Shown here piece after piece: positions 34,493 to 43,273 of a stretch of 64,000 nucleotides of DNA; position 1 is the stretch's first letter; the number at the start of each line of letters is the position of its first letter. Source of the DNA: UBA1952 sp965200035. Lineage in GTDB: Bacteria; Bacteroidota; Bacteroidia; Chitinophagales; Chitinophagaceae. A model generated the notes under the pieces. That model ran no database searches. It was given only the letters and a program-made list of their open reading frames with translations, and was not told where the DNA came from. The position numbers and the translations under genes are program-made. The stretch lies in NCBI GenBank assembly GCA_965200035.1, contig OZ241334.1, forward strand, positions 1,984,001 to 2,048,000, read 5' to 3'.

Positions 34493-35434
34493 ATGAAAAA
34501 GGTATTACTCGCTCTGGTACTGCTTCTGCAGCTTACACCGGCCATTGCCCAGAAAATTGAAGTGGAAAAGAAGACCAACCTGATCAGCGTGGATGGCACT
34601 CCTTCCTTCTTTCTGATGCCCCGCAACCGGATTCTGTTTACAGCAGATTATACGCTCGAAAATATGCAGCACCGGGAGCTCGCTTATCTCAAGGCAGTGC
34701 AGCAACCTACCTATTCACCAGCGGCGGGAAGCAGCACAGAGACTTTTTATGTAATGACCTTTTCGCAATCGGGCAACTCCTGCGAGCTGCATGGCTTTAC
34801 CTCTTTCAGTGTCATCAAATCGCTGGCACGCAGCATTGCTGCAGCGCGTCTGGTGCAGAATAATCAGGTGAGCCGGGAAGCAGAGCGTAAATTTGTAGTC
34901 ATGTACAATGGCTCCTTTGTACAGGACCCTTCAGATGATCGCGGACGCAATGACGACCGTGGCCGTTATGATGATGGCCGGAATAGCCGCGATGACCAGT
35001 ATGGCAATGATCGTAACCGAAGAAATGATGATCCGCGCTCTGGCGACCGCAGAAATGACCGTACAGATGACGGACGGGGATATGACAACAATCGTGATAA
35101 TAATGGCCGCAACGATAATGAACATGACAACAACGACCAGCAAGGCAATGTGGCACCTGCCCCGCTGAACATTAATATCGTGAACAATAAAATTTACGAT
35201 GGAGATGAATTGCTTGGCACCTTTAAGAAAGTAGCCGCTGCTCCGAAAGGACAAACGGCCTATACTGTGTATGATGCAGTAAACAAGAAAGTAGCTGCCG
35301 TAAAGCATACCAACAATACCACAGAAGAATGGCAGATAACCCTGGCAGACGGTAAAAAAGTAATGATCCGCTACCGTGAAGATTCGCCGCTGGTAAAGCT
35401 GTTTCAGGCTATGGCAGAAAAGGGTTATCTCTGA
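34493..35434 (+). CDS. Secreted protein with an Asp/Arg/Asn-rich low-complexity middle
   Basis: The 313-residue protein starts with a signal peptide (ending TPAIAQ, residue 20). Residues about 142-215 form a polyampholyte tract built from DDRGRND, RNSRDDQYGN and RRNDRTDDGRG-type words with almost no hydrophobic residues, so probably disordered. It separates two small beta-rich parts. The C-terminal part (IVNNKIYDGDELLGTF..AYTVYDAVNKKVAAV) is a compact strand-rich domain I do not recognise. It is closed by an imperfect hairpin (35455-35488) and is probably monocistronic. Confidence 0.7.
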   Translation: MKKVLLALVLLLQLTPAIAQKIEVEKKTNLISVDGTPSFFLMPRNRILFTADYTLENMQHRELAYLKAVQQPTYSPAAGSSTETFYVMTFSQSGNSCELHGFTSFSVIKSLARSIAAARLVQNNQVSREAERKFVVMYNGSFVQDPSDDRGRNDDRGRYDDGRNSRDDQYGNDRNRRNDDPRSGDRRNDRTDDGRGYDNNRDNNGRNDNEHDNNDQQGNVAPAPLNINIVNNKIYDGDELLGTFKKVAAAPKGQTAYTVYDAVNKKVAAVKHTNNTTEEWQITLADGKKVMIRYREDSPLVKLFQAMAEKGYL

Positions 35435-35454
35435 ACTTTTAAATGATTTAGTAC

Positions 35455-35489
35455 AAAGCGGCATGAACGATGGTTTGTGCTGCTTTTTT
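35455..35489 (+). terminator. Hairpin with T run after the low-complexity secreted protein
   Basis: AAAGCGGCA pairs with TGCTGCTTT (one G-U) and is followed by TTTC. Moderate support. Confidence 0.5.
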
Positions 35490-35619
35490 CATTTTCAGAA
35501 GATTTGCCGGCAGGGATGAAAACTTTTATTCCGCTGTAAGCATCGCCTATTTGCTCCTCTGCGCGGCATTTCGCACTTTTACCATTCAGAAACTGCTGAA
35601 ATAAGATAAATACGATATA

Positions 35620-36561
35620 ATGACTGAGACAGAAAAAGTGCATTGCCTCATTATTGGTTCCGGTCCTGCCGGTTATACGGCGGCTATCTATGCCGCACGC
35701 GCCAATCTTAAGCCGGTACTCTATCAGGGCTTGCAGCCGGGCGGACAATTGACCATTACCACAGATGTAGAGAACTATCCGGGCTATCCAGATGGCATTA
35801 TGGGGCCACAGATGATGATCGATTTTGAAAAGCAGGCACAGCGCATGGGCGCTGATATCCGCTGGGGCTTGGCTACCAAAGTTGACTTTTCGCAGCGCCC
35901 GTTTAAAATAGAGATTGATGAAGAAAAGACCATCGAGGCAGAGTCAGTAATCATTGCTACCGGTGCTTCTGCAAAGTGGCTGAATATAGAAAGCGAGCAG
36001 CGCCTCAATGGTCATGGGGTAAGCGCCTGCGCAGTATGCGATGGCTTTTTCTTTAAAGGGCAGGAGGTAGCCATTGTAGGTGCCGGCGATACGGCCTGTG
36101 AGGAAGCGCTCTATTTATCCAAGCTTTGCAGTAAAGTACATATGCTTGTGCGCAAAGGGGAAATGAGGGCCAGCAAGATCATGCAGGACCGTGTATTGAA
36201 GACAGAGAACATTAAGGTGTACTGGCACAGCGAAACCGATGAAGTGCTGGGCGATAAAATGGTAAGTGGAGTACGCATCAAAGACATCCAGACCGGCGAA
36301 ACGCAGGATGTACCTGTCAGAGCATTCTTCGTAGCCATCGGCCATCAGCCTAATTCCGATATCTTCAAAGGATGGCTGGATATGGATGAGCAAGGTTACC
36401 TGATGACTGTTCCCGGTACCGGCAAGACTAATATAGAAGGTGTATTTGCCGCAGGAGATGTGCAGGACAAAATTTACCGCCAGGCAGTCAGCGCCGCAGG
36501 CAGCGGTTGTATGGCCGCGCTGGACGCAGAGCGCTTTCTGGGCGAAATGGAAAGCCACTAA
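35620..36561 (+). CDS. trxB: Thioredoxin reductase
   Basis: The FAD/NADPH enzyme that reduces thioredoxin. It has 313 residues with the FAD motif IIGSGPAGYTAAIYAAR and QPGGQLTITTDVENYPG. The redox pair Cys137-Cys140 lies in SACAVCDG. The NADPH motif is VAIVGAGDTACEEALYL, and the C-terminal FAD contact is GVFAAGDVQDKIYRQAVSAAGSGCMAALDAERFL. It is a single gene, closed by a strong terminator. Confidence 0.95.
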   Translation: MTETEKVHCLIIGSGPAGYTAAIYAARANLKPVLYQGLQPGGQLTITTDVENYPGYPDGIMGPQMMIDFEKQAQRMGADIRWGLATKVDFSQRPFKIEIDEEKTIEAESVIIATGASAKWLNIESEQRLNGHGVSACAVCDGFFFKGQEVAIVGAGDTACEEALYLSKLCSKVHMLVRKGEMRASKIMQDRVLKTENIKVYWHSETDEVLGDKMVSGVRIKDIQTGETQDVPVRAFFVAIGHQPNSDIFKGWLDMDEQGYLMTVPGTGKTNIEGVFAAGDVQDKIYRQAVSAAGSGCMAALDAERFLGEMESH

Positions 36562-36581
36562 TTTTAAAACATCAATAATAT

Positions 36582-36619
36582 AAAAGCGCCGGTTAGTATT
36601 TCCTGACCGGCGCTTTTTT
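36582..36619 (+). terminator. Terminator of trxB
   Basis: A 12-bp stem AAAAGCGCCGGT/ACCGGCGCTTTT (36582-36593 with 36606-36617) is followed by a T-rich end. Confidence 0.85.
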
Positions 36620-36647
36620 CTGACCCAATGCAATTCCATTCCTAAAA

Positions 36648-36675
36648 AAATCCCGGCTTATATAGGCCGGGATTT
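36648..36675 (-). terminator. Terminator of the PKD-repeat protein
   Basis: Stem AAATCCCGGC/GCCGGGATTT (36648-36657 with 36666-36675). On the minus strand it is followed by a T run. Confidence 0.85.
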
Positions 36676-36706
36676 TAAAACTGACTGTACTAGTAAAAAC
36701 CGTTCT

Positions 36707-39172
36707 TTACCTGATCAGGGTTACATTATTAGTATAATGCTCCGAACGGCCATCTTCATAGCTTACGTCAATAACATATACATATACACCCTGCGGCTGA
36801 ATAGCGCCATTAAACGTGCCATCCCATCCACGACCATCCAATGTAGCTGTTTCAAAGATCAGCTGACCCCAGCGGTTATAGATGTTCAGCTTGAAGGCAG
36901 TAACACCGCGGCTCAGGAGCTGACGTGGCAGGAAATAATCATTATTACCATCATTATTGGGGCTGAATGCATTTGGAATATCCAGGTAGCAGCGCTTGTA
37001 CACTGTGATGCTGTCAGATACCGTACAGCCATTCACCGTTTTCGTGATGCCATATATGCCGTCTGTATTTACAGAAATAGTTGGCGTAACCGCACCGGTA
37101 GTCCAGGTATAAGTACCTGTTGTGCCTGTATGGTCAAACAGTACGAGTGGTGTGCTGCCCGGGCAAAGCGATGTATCCGGACCCAGATTTACCATAGGAT
37201 ACGGATGAACCGTTACATTGTCCGTAAAGAAAGTATCGGGGCAGAACTGATAGTGTGTAGATACTGTAACTGTGTATACACCAGATGCGTCGAATGAGTG
37301 AGATACCGGATTGGTATTCGGGATAACGGTGCCATCACTGAACGACCATTGATAAGTTGAAGGCTGTACCCCGGCAAAATTGGCTGTGAAAAGACTGCTC
37401 AGTCCTTCGCAAAGGCTGGATACATTGGTCGTAAAGGTTGTGGTCGGGATCACATTTACGTAAACGTCCATATACGCGGTATCACTGCAAGGCACAAAAT
37501 CTGTAATCACCATCATCACATGGTAACGGCCGGATTGTGTATAGGCATGGATTGGTGTGCTGCCGGAACCGGTTGTATTATCTCCAAAATCCCAGAAATA
37601 AGTAGGATTTGCCGAACCAACTACAAACGTAGAAGTATCCCGGAAGTTAAGTACCTGACCAATACAGGCCGTATCGTAATCAACTTTGAATTTGGCAATG
37701 AGCGGGTGGCGTGTATCTACATTCTTGCGTATTGAATCTCTGCAAATGCCATTATCTGCCGTGAGGCGCACGCTGTAAACACCTTGTCCTGAGCTGTACA
37801 CGTGAGATGGATCGTGATCAGTAGCAGTTGTGCCATCGCCGAACTCCCAGGTATAATTAATCGTGCCCGGAGTAGGAGTGGTATTGGTAAATACAACGGT
37901 ATCAATACCGCCACAACTTGGCTTCAGCACCGTTGTAAAATCAACCGGAATAGGCGGATTAAACAGGGTGTAAGGGCCAACAGTATTGCCTGCCGGACAG
38001 ACGCCGACACTGACCGATATAAAATTGTAAATGGCAGCTTCAAGATTAGGGATCGTTACATCACCGTTTGCTGAAGAGCCGGCCATGAAGCTTGGTTGCG
38101 GTACGCCGTTTTTACTGTAATGGACATCATAGTTTACATTATGATCCAGCCCTTTCAGAATCAGGCTGCCATCTGTAGCACCGCAATAAGTAGGATTGAC
38201 TGTCTGCACGCTGCGGATCTGCGGATTGCCGCCTACAACAATTCTGATGGAATCAATCGTAGTATCAGAGCAATACACCTGGCGTACGTAATAAGTAGTG
38301 GTTTGGGTAGGAGAAACAGTAATAGAATTCGTAGAAGAAGCATTAATCACATTATTAGGCAGCGTGTACCAGGTAAAGCCTGCATTGCCTGCCAGGGCGA
38401 TTGGTGTAAATGGAATTGAATCGATGGTGTAATCGTTCGGGCCATTCGGAGTAAAACGGCGGCCATCACGCTGAGCGGTCCATACATTTGGATAGTTGCG
38501 GCCGGGTACCACATTTGCCACGCCACCGAACTCATTCTGCAAACCCTGGATGGCTATGCCCGGAGGGGTAGGCCATAAAGTGCAGACGGGTTTACTACGC
38601 AGAAACATTTCGATCTTGTTAGAACCTTCATAAAGAATGGTCTGAAAAGAAGTAAGCACCGTAGGGCAATCGTACATCGGTACATCGCAATAAGTGACAA
38701 TGAACTTCCGGTTAGGCGCTACGCCGGCATATGTATAAGTGATCTGTCCTCCCTGGCTTGGATCAATATCGGAGAAGTTGGTACAGATAGCATTCAGCAC
38801 ATCCGTATTTCCCGGAATAGGCCCACCTGCGCCGGTGCCTGTAGGCGCTACCAGCCAGTTGTGGCCCTGATTGGAATTGCCCAGGTTAAAACCGATAACC
38901 CCGTTGGTAGATATCAGGCACTGAGTATACGTATTTCCGTAAAAAGTAAAAGGGAAGCTGAGTGAAATCGGCAGCGACCAGTGGTCATCTACCGTGATTG
39001 CCGCACCTACCGGCAGGCCCGCCGGGTTGGAGGCATGGACTGTCTTGCTGACACCCAGGCAAATTGTAGTATCATTTTCCGCAATCGTTACCTGAGCTGC
39101 TCCTTTATTGAAAAAACCGGCAAAAAGGACTATGATCAGTGCAACTGAAGAACGATGTAAAAAATATCGCAT
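36707..39172 (-). CDS. Secreted PKD-repeat protein with gliding-motility-associated C-terminal domain (T9SS type B)
   Basis: The ATG at 39172 begins MRYFLHRSSVALIIVLFAGFF with signal cleavage after GAAQ; a longer frame upstream is discarded. The 821-residue protein shows at least three PKD-type Ig domains (YTWEFGDGTTATDHDPSHVY, YFWDFGDNTTGSGSTPIHAY, YQWSFSDGTVIP). The last 85 residues are the CHU_C-type sorting domain, from NAFSPNNDGNNDYFLPRQLL to YNRWGQLIFETATLDGRGWDG and the end. Such cargo is exported by the type IX secretion system, whose PorT component is also in this window. Probably a surface adhesin. Confidence 0.88.
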   Translation of the reverse strand: MRYFLHRSSVALIIVLFAGFFNKGAAQVTIAENDTTICLGVSKTVHASNPAGLPVGAAITVDDHWSLPISLSFPFTFYGNTYTQCLISTNGVIGFNLGNSNQGHNWLVAPTGTGAGGPIPGNTDVLNAICTNFSDIDPSQGGQITYTYAGVAPNRKFIVTYCDVPMYDCPTVLTSFQTILYEGSNKIEMFLRSKPVCTLWPTPPGIAIQGLQNEFGGVANVVPGRNYPNVWTAQRDGRRFTPNGPNDYTIDSIPFTPIALAGNAGFTWYTLPNNVINASSTNSITVSPTQTTTYYVRQVYCSDTTIDSIRIVVGGNPQIRSVQTVNPTYCGATDGSLILKGLDHNVNYDVHYSKNGVPQPSFMAGSSANGDVTIPNLEAAIYNFISVSVGVCPAGNTVGPYTLFNPPIPVDFTTVLKPSCGGIDTVVFTNTTPTPGTINYTWEFGDGTTATDHDPSHVYSSGQGVYSVRLTADNGICRDSIRKNVDTRHPLIAKFKVDYDTACIGQVLNFRDTSTFVVGSANPTYFWDFGDNTTGSGSTPIHAYTQSGRYHVMMVITDFVPCSDTAYMDVYVNVIPTTTFTTNVSSLCEGLSSLFTANFAGVQPSTYQWSFSDGTVIPNTNPVSHSFDASGVYTVTVSTHYQFCPDTFFTDNVTVHPYPMVNLGPDTSLCPGSTPLVLFDHTGTTGTYTWTTGAVTPTISVNTDGIYGITKTVNGCTVSDSITVYKRCYLDIPNAFSPNNDGNNDYFLPRQLLSRGVTAFKLNIYNRWGQLIFETATLDGRGWDGTFNGAIQPQGVYVYVIDVSYEDGRSEHYTNNVTLIR

Positions 39173-39426
39173 AGTAATCGGGAGTTGTATTAAAAATTTA
39201 AAGACACATGCAAACCTCAATCGGTTGGCAGGGAGGGCAACTAAATTAATGATTTTCTCCGGATAAAGTAACATAGGTGCGCTACATCATGTGTCTGTTT
39301 TTTGTAAAACCAACCCCCTGAAATCACCTGACTAGTTGACAATCAATAGACGTCCGCTAATTTCTCAATATCCGTTATCGAACGTTTGAACTCATCCAAT
39401 AAAAATATTGATATTGAAAAAATTGG
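39173..39426. other. AT-rich spacer with no gene
   Basis: A 254-base gap upstream of the PKD protein and downstream of the chain-length-factor gene. No frame, hairpin or repeat of note was seen. Confidence 0.6.
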
Positions 39427-40407
39427 CTAATAATTGATGATCCAGCAACTGTAATAATCACAGAAATGATTGATAATCAAAGCAATTTTATTCTTTTTCT
39501 GCTGCCGGTCGCCACAATAATCATGAACAAGCATGGATAATGCATAGGAAATTGCTGTAGCATATTCACCGCATCCATCTTTAAAAAACGCTACGGGCGC
39601 ATCCGGAATCAGCATCTGCACGCCATCATAAAAACCTTCATTCTGTTCTTTTTCCTGATTGCGCCCCAGGATGAGCAGATCAGGATGAGCAATGCCGTTT
39701 TGGGCTATGAAGTGAGCTACTTCTTCGATCGCCTTTTCAGTAGAGGTAGTATTAAAAAGATATAAAGATTGGATGTGCATGATACTGCCATCCTCTTGAT
39801 TATTGATTGCAAAAAATACAGCGCCCTCGCCCGCAGTTACGCCAGCCGGCGGCTCATTTTTAGCAGTCTCAGTCCGGTAAAAGCCCAGCCGCTGCATAAG
39901 TATATGACTGCTGTTCGTAAGCTCATCGATACCACCGGTAAGAACTGTTTTACCCGGATGATCCTGCAGGTAAAGCCGGGTATTGATTAACGCATGTTCA
40001 AAAGAATGGCCCCGGTGCACATAAGTCATATTATGGCCATGGCAGCCCGATAGCAGGGCAATCTGTCCGCCAACGGTATTATGGGTGCTTTGAATGAATG
40101 CCGTAGGGGTAAGCATCTTCTCATCCTGATTTACCATCTTACTGAGAAAGACCTCTGTATCCTGCAGGCAGCCCATGGCTGTACCTACAGACAAAGCGTC
40201 CGGCTTCTTAATAGCGGATGCTTCTAGGCAAAGGCTGGCAGCGCCAATGCCCATACGCACTACCTTGCTGGTGCGGCGCAACTGCATAGGCGGTATCCAT
40301 GCTGTATAGTCGGGCTCATTTGCCAGGCGCTTCAGTGTATCGTGTTCCGCATTTCCTTCAGGTACTATCCGGCCAGCACCGTGCACATAAAGGTTCAGGT
40401 TCAGCAT
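39427..40407 (-). CDS. Ketosynthase-like chain-length factor (no nucleophile)
   Basis: A 326-residue thiolase-fold protein from the ATG giving MLNLNLYVHG. It has the ketosynthase layout (STHNTVGGQIALLSGCHGHNMTYVHRG near residue 107-135) but the nucleophilic Cys of TACSS is replaced: the aligned stretch is TYVHRGHS. This is how chain-length factors (KS-beta) of aryl-polyene and type II polyketide pathways look. Its start overlaps the stop of the ketosynthase gene by seven bases, so the two are translationally coupled and likely form a heterodimer. The product is inferred to be an aryl-polyene such as the flexirubin acyl chain. Confidence 0.7.
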   Translation of the reverse strand: MLNLNLYVHGAGRIVPEGNAEHDTLKRLANEPDYTAWIPPMQLRRTSKVVRMGIGAASLCLEASAIKKPDALSVGTAMGCLQDTEVFLSKMVNQDEKMLTPTAFIQSTHNTVGGQIALLSGCHGHNMTYVHRGHSFEHALINTRLYLQDHPGKTVLTGGIDELTNSSHILMQRLGFYRTETAKNEPPAGVTAGEGAVFFAINNQEDGSIMHIQSLYLFNTTSTEKAIEEVAHFIAQNGIAHPDLLILGRNQEKEQNEGFYDGVQMLIPDAPVAFFKDGCGEYATAISYALSMLVHDYCGDRQQKKNKIALIINHFCDYYSCWIINY

Positions 40408-41597
40408 TTTGAAAAAATTAAAGAAGAACAATTGCCGCCGAAGCCAAAAGAATTGGAAAGCACATGCTGAACGCCGGCTTCACGTTGAAAGGTGGTTACC
40501 GGCTTGAAGCTTACATCTTCCATCTGCGTAGCCCAGCGGAGATTCGGGAAGAGAACATTCTCACGAATGGCCAATGTGCTGAACACAGCTTCTATACCAG
40601 CCGCAGCTCCCAGCGTATGCCCGGTAAAGCCCTTGGTAGAAGATGCTGGCGGCACATTACCATCAAAAAGCTGATCGATAGCAGCGCCTTCAGAAGAATC
40701 GTTATTGGCCGTACCTGTACCATGCAGATTGATGTAGGAAATAGCTGCAGGCTGCAGGCCGGCTACGCTTAAGGCGCCTTGCATAGCCATAAGGTTACCA
40801 ATGCCTTCAGGTGAAGAAGCCGTTTGATGATAGGCATCATTGGTATTAGCGTATCCACTTACCACGGCAATAGGTACTGCACCGGTTTCTTTCACGGCTT
40901 TTTCGCTCATGAGGAGTAAATATCCTGCGCCTTCACCAAGATTAAGCCCGCGCCTGTGTTGATCAAATGGTTGGCAGGGCTGCTTATCCAGAATCATCAG
41001 CGTATTGAAGCCATTCAGGGTAAACCGGCACAGCGCATCTGCGCCGCCTGCAATAGCAACATCCAGCATTCCTGCCTTAATCATTTGCGCCGCCATCATA
41101 ATACTGTTGGCAGAAGAAGAGCAGGCGGTGCTGATCGTTGTTGTGAAGCCATTCAGGTTAAAGAAATCCTTTACCAGAATGGTGACTGAGCCGCATTCGT
41201 GATGAGCAAATGCCGCTACATCGCCGGCCGCCTTATCTGCTGCAAATTCTTTGTAGAACGTTTCCGTCAGGTCCATTCCGCCAACAGTATTGGCAGAAAA
41301 GAAGCCTACCGGATATTGTTCCGTGAGCTTGGGAAAAGGCTGAAGCGCTTCCTGTACGGCAATGGCGCTGAGCAATGCAGTACGGGGCGATTGTGGGTCG
41401 ATGCCGGTCTGAGCGGCCAATGCCTCGTTGCTCTGTTTGATCTCTGCCACAGGCAACTCATCGCTCCATACTGTTTGCAGAATAGTTGCTTTGCTTACTC
41501 CGGTAATCCCATTTGCTAAGCTCTTGTAGCAGGCTTCCGTATCCTGCCCGATCGCTGAAATAATACCTGTATTGACAATAAAAACGGGTGTGCTCAT
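40401..41597 (-). CDS. Beta-ketoacyl synthase (KS-alpha, flexirubin/aryl-polyene type)
   Basis: A 398-residue condensing enzyme with the full triad: Cys159 in STACSSSANSIMMAA, His in LHGTGTANNDSSEG and His in STKGFTGHTLGAAAGIE. It resembles FabF but pairs with the nucleophile-lacking gene that overlaps its 3' end, and is not next to fatty acid genes. Upstream on the same strand (66 bases) lies a flippase. Together these suggest polyene chain extension rather than housekeeping fatty acid synthesis (inference). Confidence 0.85.
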   Translation of the reverse strand: MSTPVFIVNTGIISAIGQDTEACYKSLANGITGVSKATILQTVWSDELPVAEIKQSNEALAAQTGIDPQSPRTALLSAIAVQEALQPFPKLTEQYPVGFFSANTVGGMDLTETFYKEFAADKAAGDVAAFAHHECGSVTILVKDFFNLNGFTTTISTACSSSANSIMMAAQMIKAGMLDVAIAGGADALCRFTLNGFNTLMILDKQPCQPFDQHRRGLNLGEGAGYLLLMSEKAVKETGAVPIAVVSGYANTNDAYHQTASSPEGIGNLMAMQGALSVAGLQPAAISYINLHGTGTANNDSSEGAAIDQLFDGNVPPASSTKGFTGHTLGAAAGIEAVFSTLAIRENVLFPNLRWATQMEDVSFKPVTTFQREAGVQHVLSNSFGFGGNCSSLIFSKC

Positions 41598-41663
41598 GCC
41601 AGTAGCAGGTTTGTGCCTGCTGCGCGCGAAGATAAGGATTGAACAGATGCCATCAGGGAAGGA

Positions 41664-43109
41664 TCAGCGCTTCATCAGCAATACTTTCACCGCTTTGGGA
41701 GAGATGAACCGGAATAAAATAATAAACAGGATGGCTGCGCCTCCCAGCAAAAGCCCTTTTACCTTCCAGGGCAAGGGAAGCATCTCGAGTGCCCATCCAC
41801 AGGCAACCATCACCAGCAGATAGATGACATGCGCGGCAATCCATCGCAGCTGTACCGGGAGGTTATTGTGTTTTGTAGTAAAATAGATAAAGCAGAAGGC
41901 CAGCACCCATTGGGTAAAGCTGGTAGTAACCGCCGCGCCCAGCGCACCATAGCGGGGAATAAGAAATAAATTAAGCCCAACATTAATCACCACTCCGATA
42001 AAGGAAAGCTTATTTAGCAAAGCAATCCGGCCATTGGCGGTAAGCAGCGTTGAATAAATATACATGATGCCATAGGCAGGAAAAGAGGTCATCAGCCAGC
42101 CGAGCAAAAGGCCATTGTAAGAATTCCGGTGATGATAAAGCACTTCCATCAGGTCATTGCCCAGGAGCCAGCATCCTACCGCACAGGCAAAGGATACCGG
42201 CAGCAATAAATTAGTGCACAGCCGGATAATCGGCGCCACGCTTTGCTTCTGCGCCAGCATGCGCCCGAATAAAGGCATCAGCACCCCGGCGATCATGATG
42301 GAAAACATATTGGCTACATCCAGCAGGCGGTAAGCCGCTACATATTTACCGGCCTCCGTCTTGCCATCCGGCTGATACAGGCGCTCGATCAGCGGCATAT
42401 CGCACCGCATGTAAATAGCCATCAGAAAAGCGAGCAGGGCATAGGGCGCACCTTCTTTGATAATGCCCAGCACCGGCTTCAGGCTGAAATGAAAGAGCAC
42501 CGGCATCGGTGCAATACGCCTCAGCAGCATAATGCCTATGATAATAGCTACCGCATAGCAGCCGATCTGTGTAATGATGAAATGCTCGATGCGGAAGGTA
42601 AATGCCGAAGCAGGAAGCAGCAGTAGAACGCCGCAAACGATAATCATTAGGAAGCGATCCAGCACCGATAGGACCCCATCTGTACGGAACTGCTGCAGGG
42701 CAGCGATATTGCTGCGGATAAAAAGCAGCAGAATGGCAGAAGACTGTAACAGGATAACTCCGCCCAATAGGGCTAGCTCCTGCCCGTGATAGCCCCAGAG
42801 CGCACCGGCCAGCATGACCACGCCTGCATATAGTCCGATGAGCAGAAGACGTGCGGTAAGCAACAATGGAAATTGTGTAGCAAAGCGTTCCGGATCACCC
42901 GAAAGGGTACGGGTGTTATAATTATTCAGCCCGAAATCGATCAGTATCTGGAAAATGATGGCCAAGTTGAGCAAGGCAGTGTACGTGCCGAAATCTGAGT
43001 AGCCTACGCGGTTCTGCACGGTCCGATCGATCACAAAAATCCATACGGGCTTGATCAGCAGGTTGATGCCGAGCACAAAAAGGAGATTCCGTGCAAAGAA
43101 GCGACGCAT
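41664..43109 (-). CDS. Polysaccharide/lipid flippase (MOP/Wzx-like)
   Basis: The 481-residue protein has 12-14 hydrophobic helices of the oligosaccharide flippase type. It starts RNLLFVLGINLLIKPVWIFVIDRTVQN with GYSDFGTYTALLNLAIIFQILIDFGLNNYNTR and later GAPYALLAFLMAIYMRCDMPLIERL. Wzx-like proteins move undecaprenyl- or lipid-linked glycans across the inner membrane. The gene heads a leftward unit with KS-alpha and chain-length-factor genes, and is divergent from a glycosyltransferase, so it may translocate a glycan or act on a pigment or lipid (inference). Confidence 0.8.
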   Translation of the reverse strand: MRRFFARNLLFVLGINLLIKPVWIFVIDRTVQNRVGYSDFGTYTALLNLAIIFQILIDFGLNNYNTRTLSGDPERFATQFPLLLTARLLLIGLYAGVVMLAGALWGYHGQELALLGGVILLQSSAILLLFIRSNIAALQQFRTDGVLSVLDRFLMIIVCGVLLLLPASAFTFRIEHFIITQIGCYAVAIIIGIMLLRRIAPMPVLFHFSLKPVLGIIKEGAPYALLAFLMAIYMRCDMPLIERLYQPDGKTEAGKYVAAYRLLDVANMFSIMIAGVLMPLFGRMLAQKQSVAPIIRLCTNLLLPVSFACAVGCWLLGNDLMEVLYHHRNSYNGLLLGWLMTSFPAYGIMYIYSTLLTANGRIALLNKLSFIGVVINVGLNLFLIPRYGALGAAVTTSFTQWVLAFCFIYFTTKHNNLPVQLRWIAAHVIYLLVMVACGWALEMLPLPWKVKGLLLGGAAILFIILFRFISPKAVKVLLMKR

Positions 43110-43120
43110 GTTTAAGAATC

Positions 43121-43145
43121 AATGTGTTGAATGTGAGGGAATGTG
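43121..43145. repeat. Triplet direct repeat of AATGTG
   Basis: AATGTG at 43121, 43130 and 43140 in the divergent flippase/glycosyltransferase spacer; the same arrangement occurs at 17743-17770. Confidence 0.5.
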
Positions 43146-43251
43146 CATCCGGTGGGGCAAAGCCTGCCGCATCCCGGAAGAAAATGTTAAGCCCTTGAGC
43201 CGCATTTCACCACATTATCGCATTCCTACGCATTTAGAAGCACCAAAAGTA

Positions 43252-43259
43252 TATTTTTG
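43252..43259 (+). promoter_or_regulatory. -7 box (TATTTTTG) for the glycosyltransferase
   Basis: A consensus TAnnTTTG, 14 bases before the ATG at 43274. Confidence 0.55.
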
Positions 43260-43273
43260 CGCCCATTCTGGCT

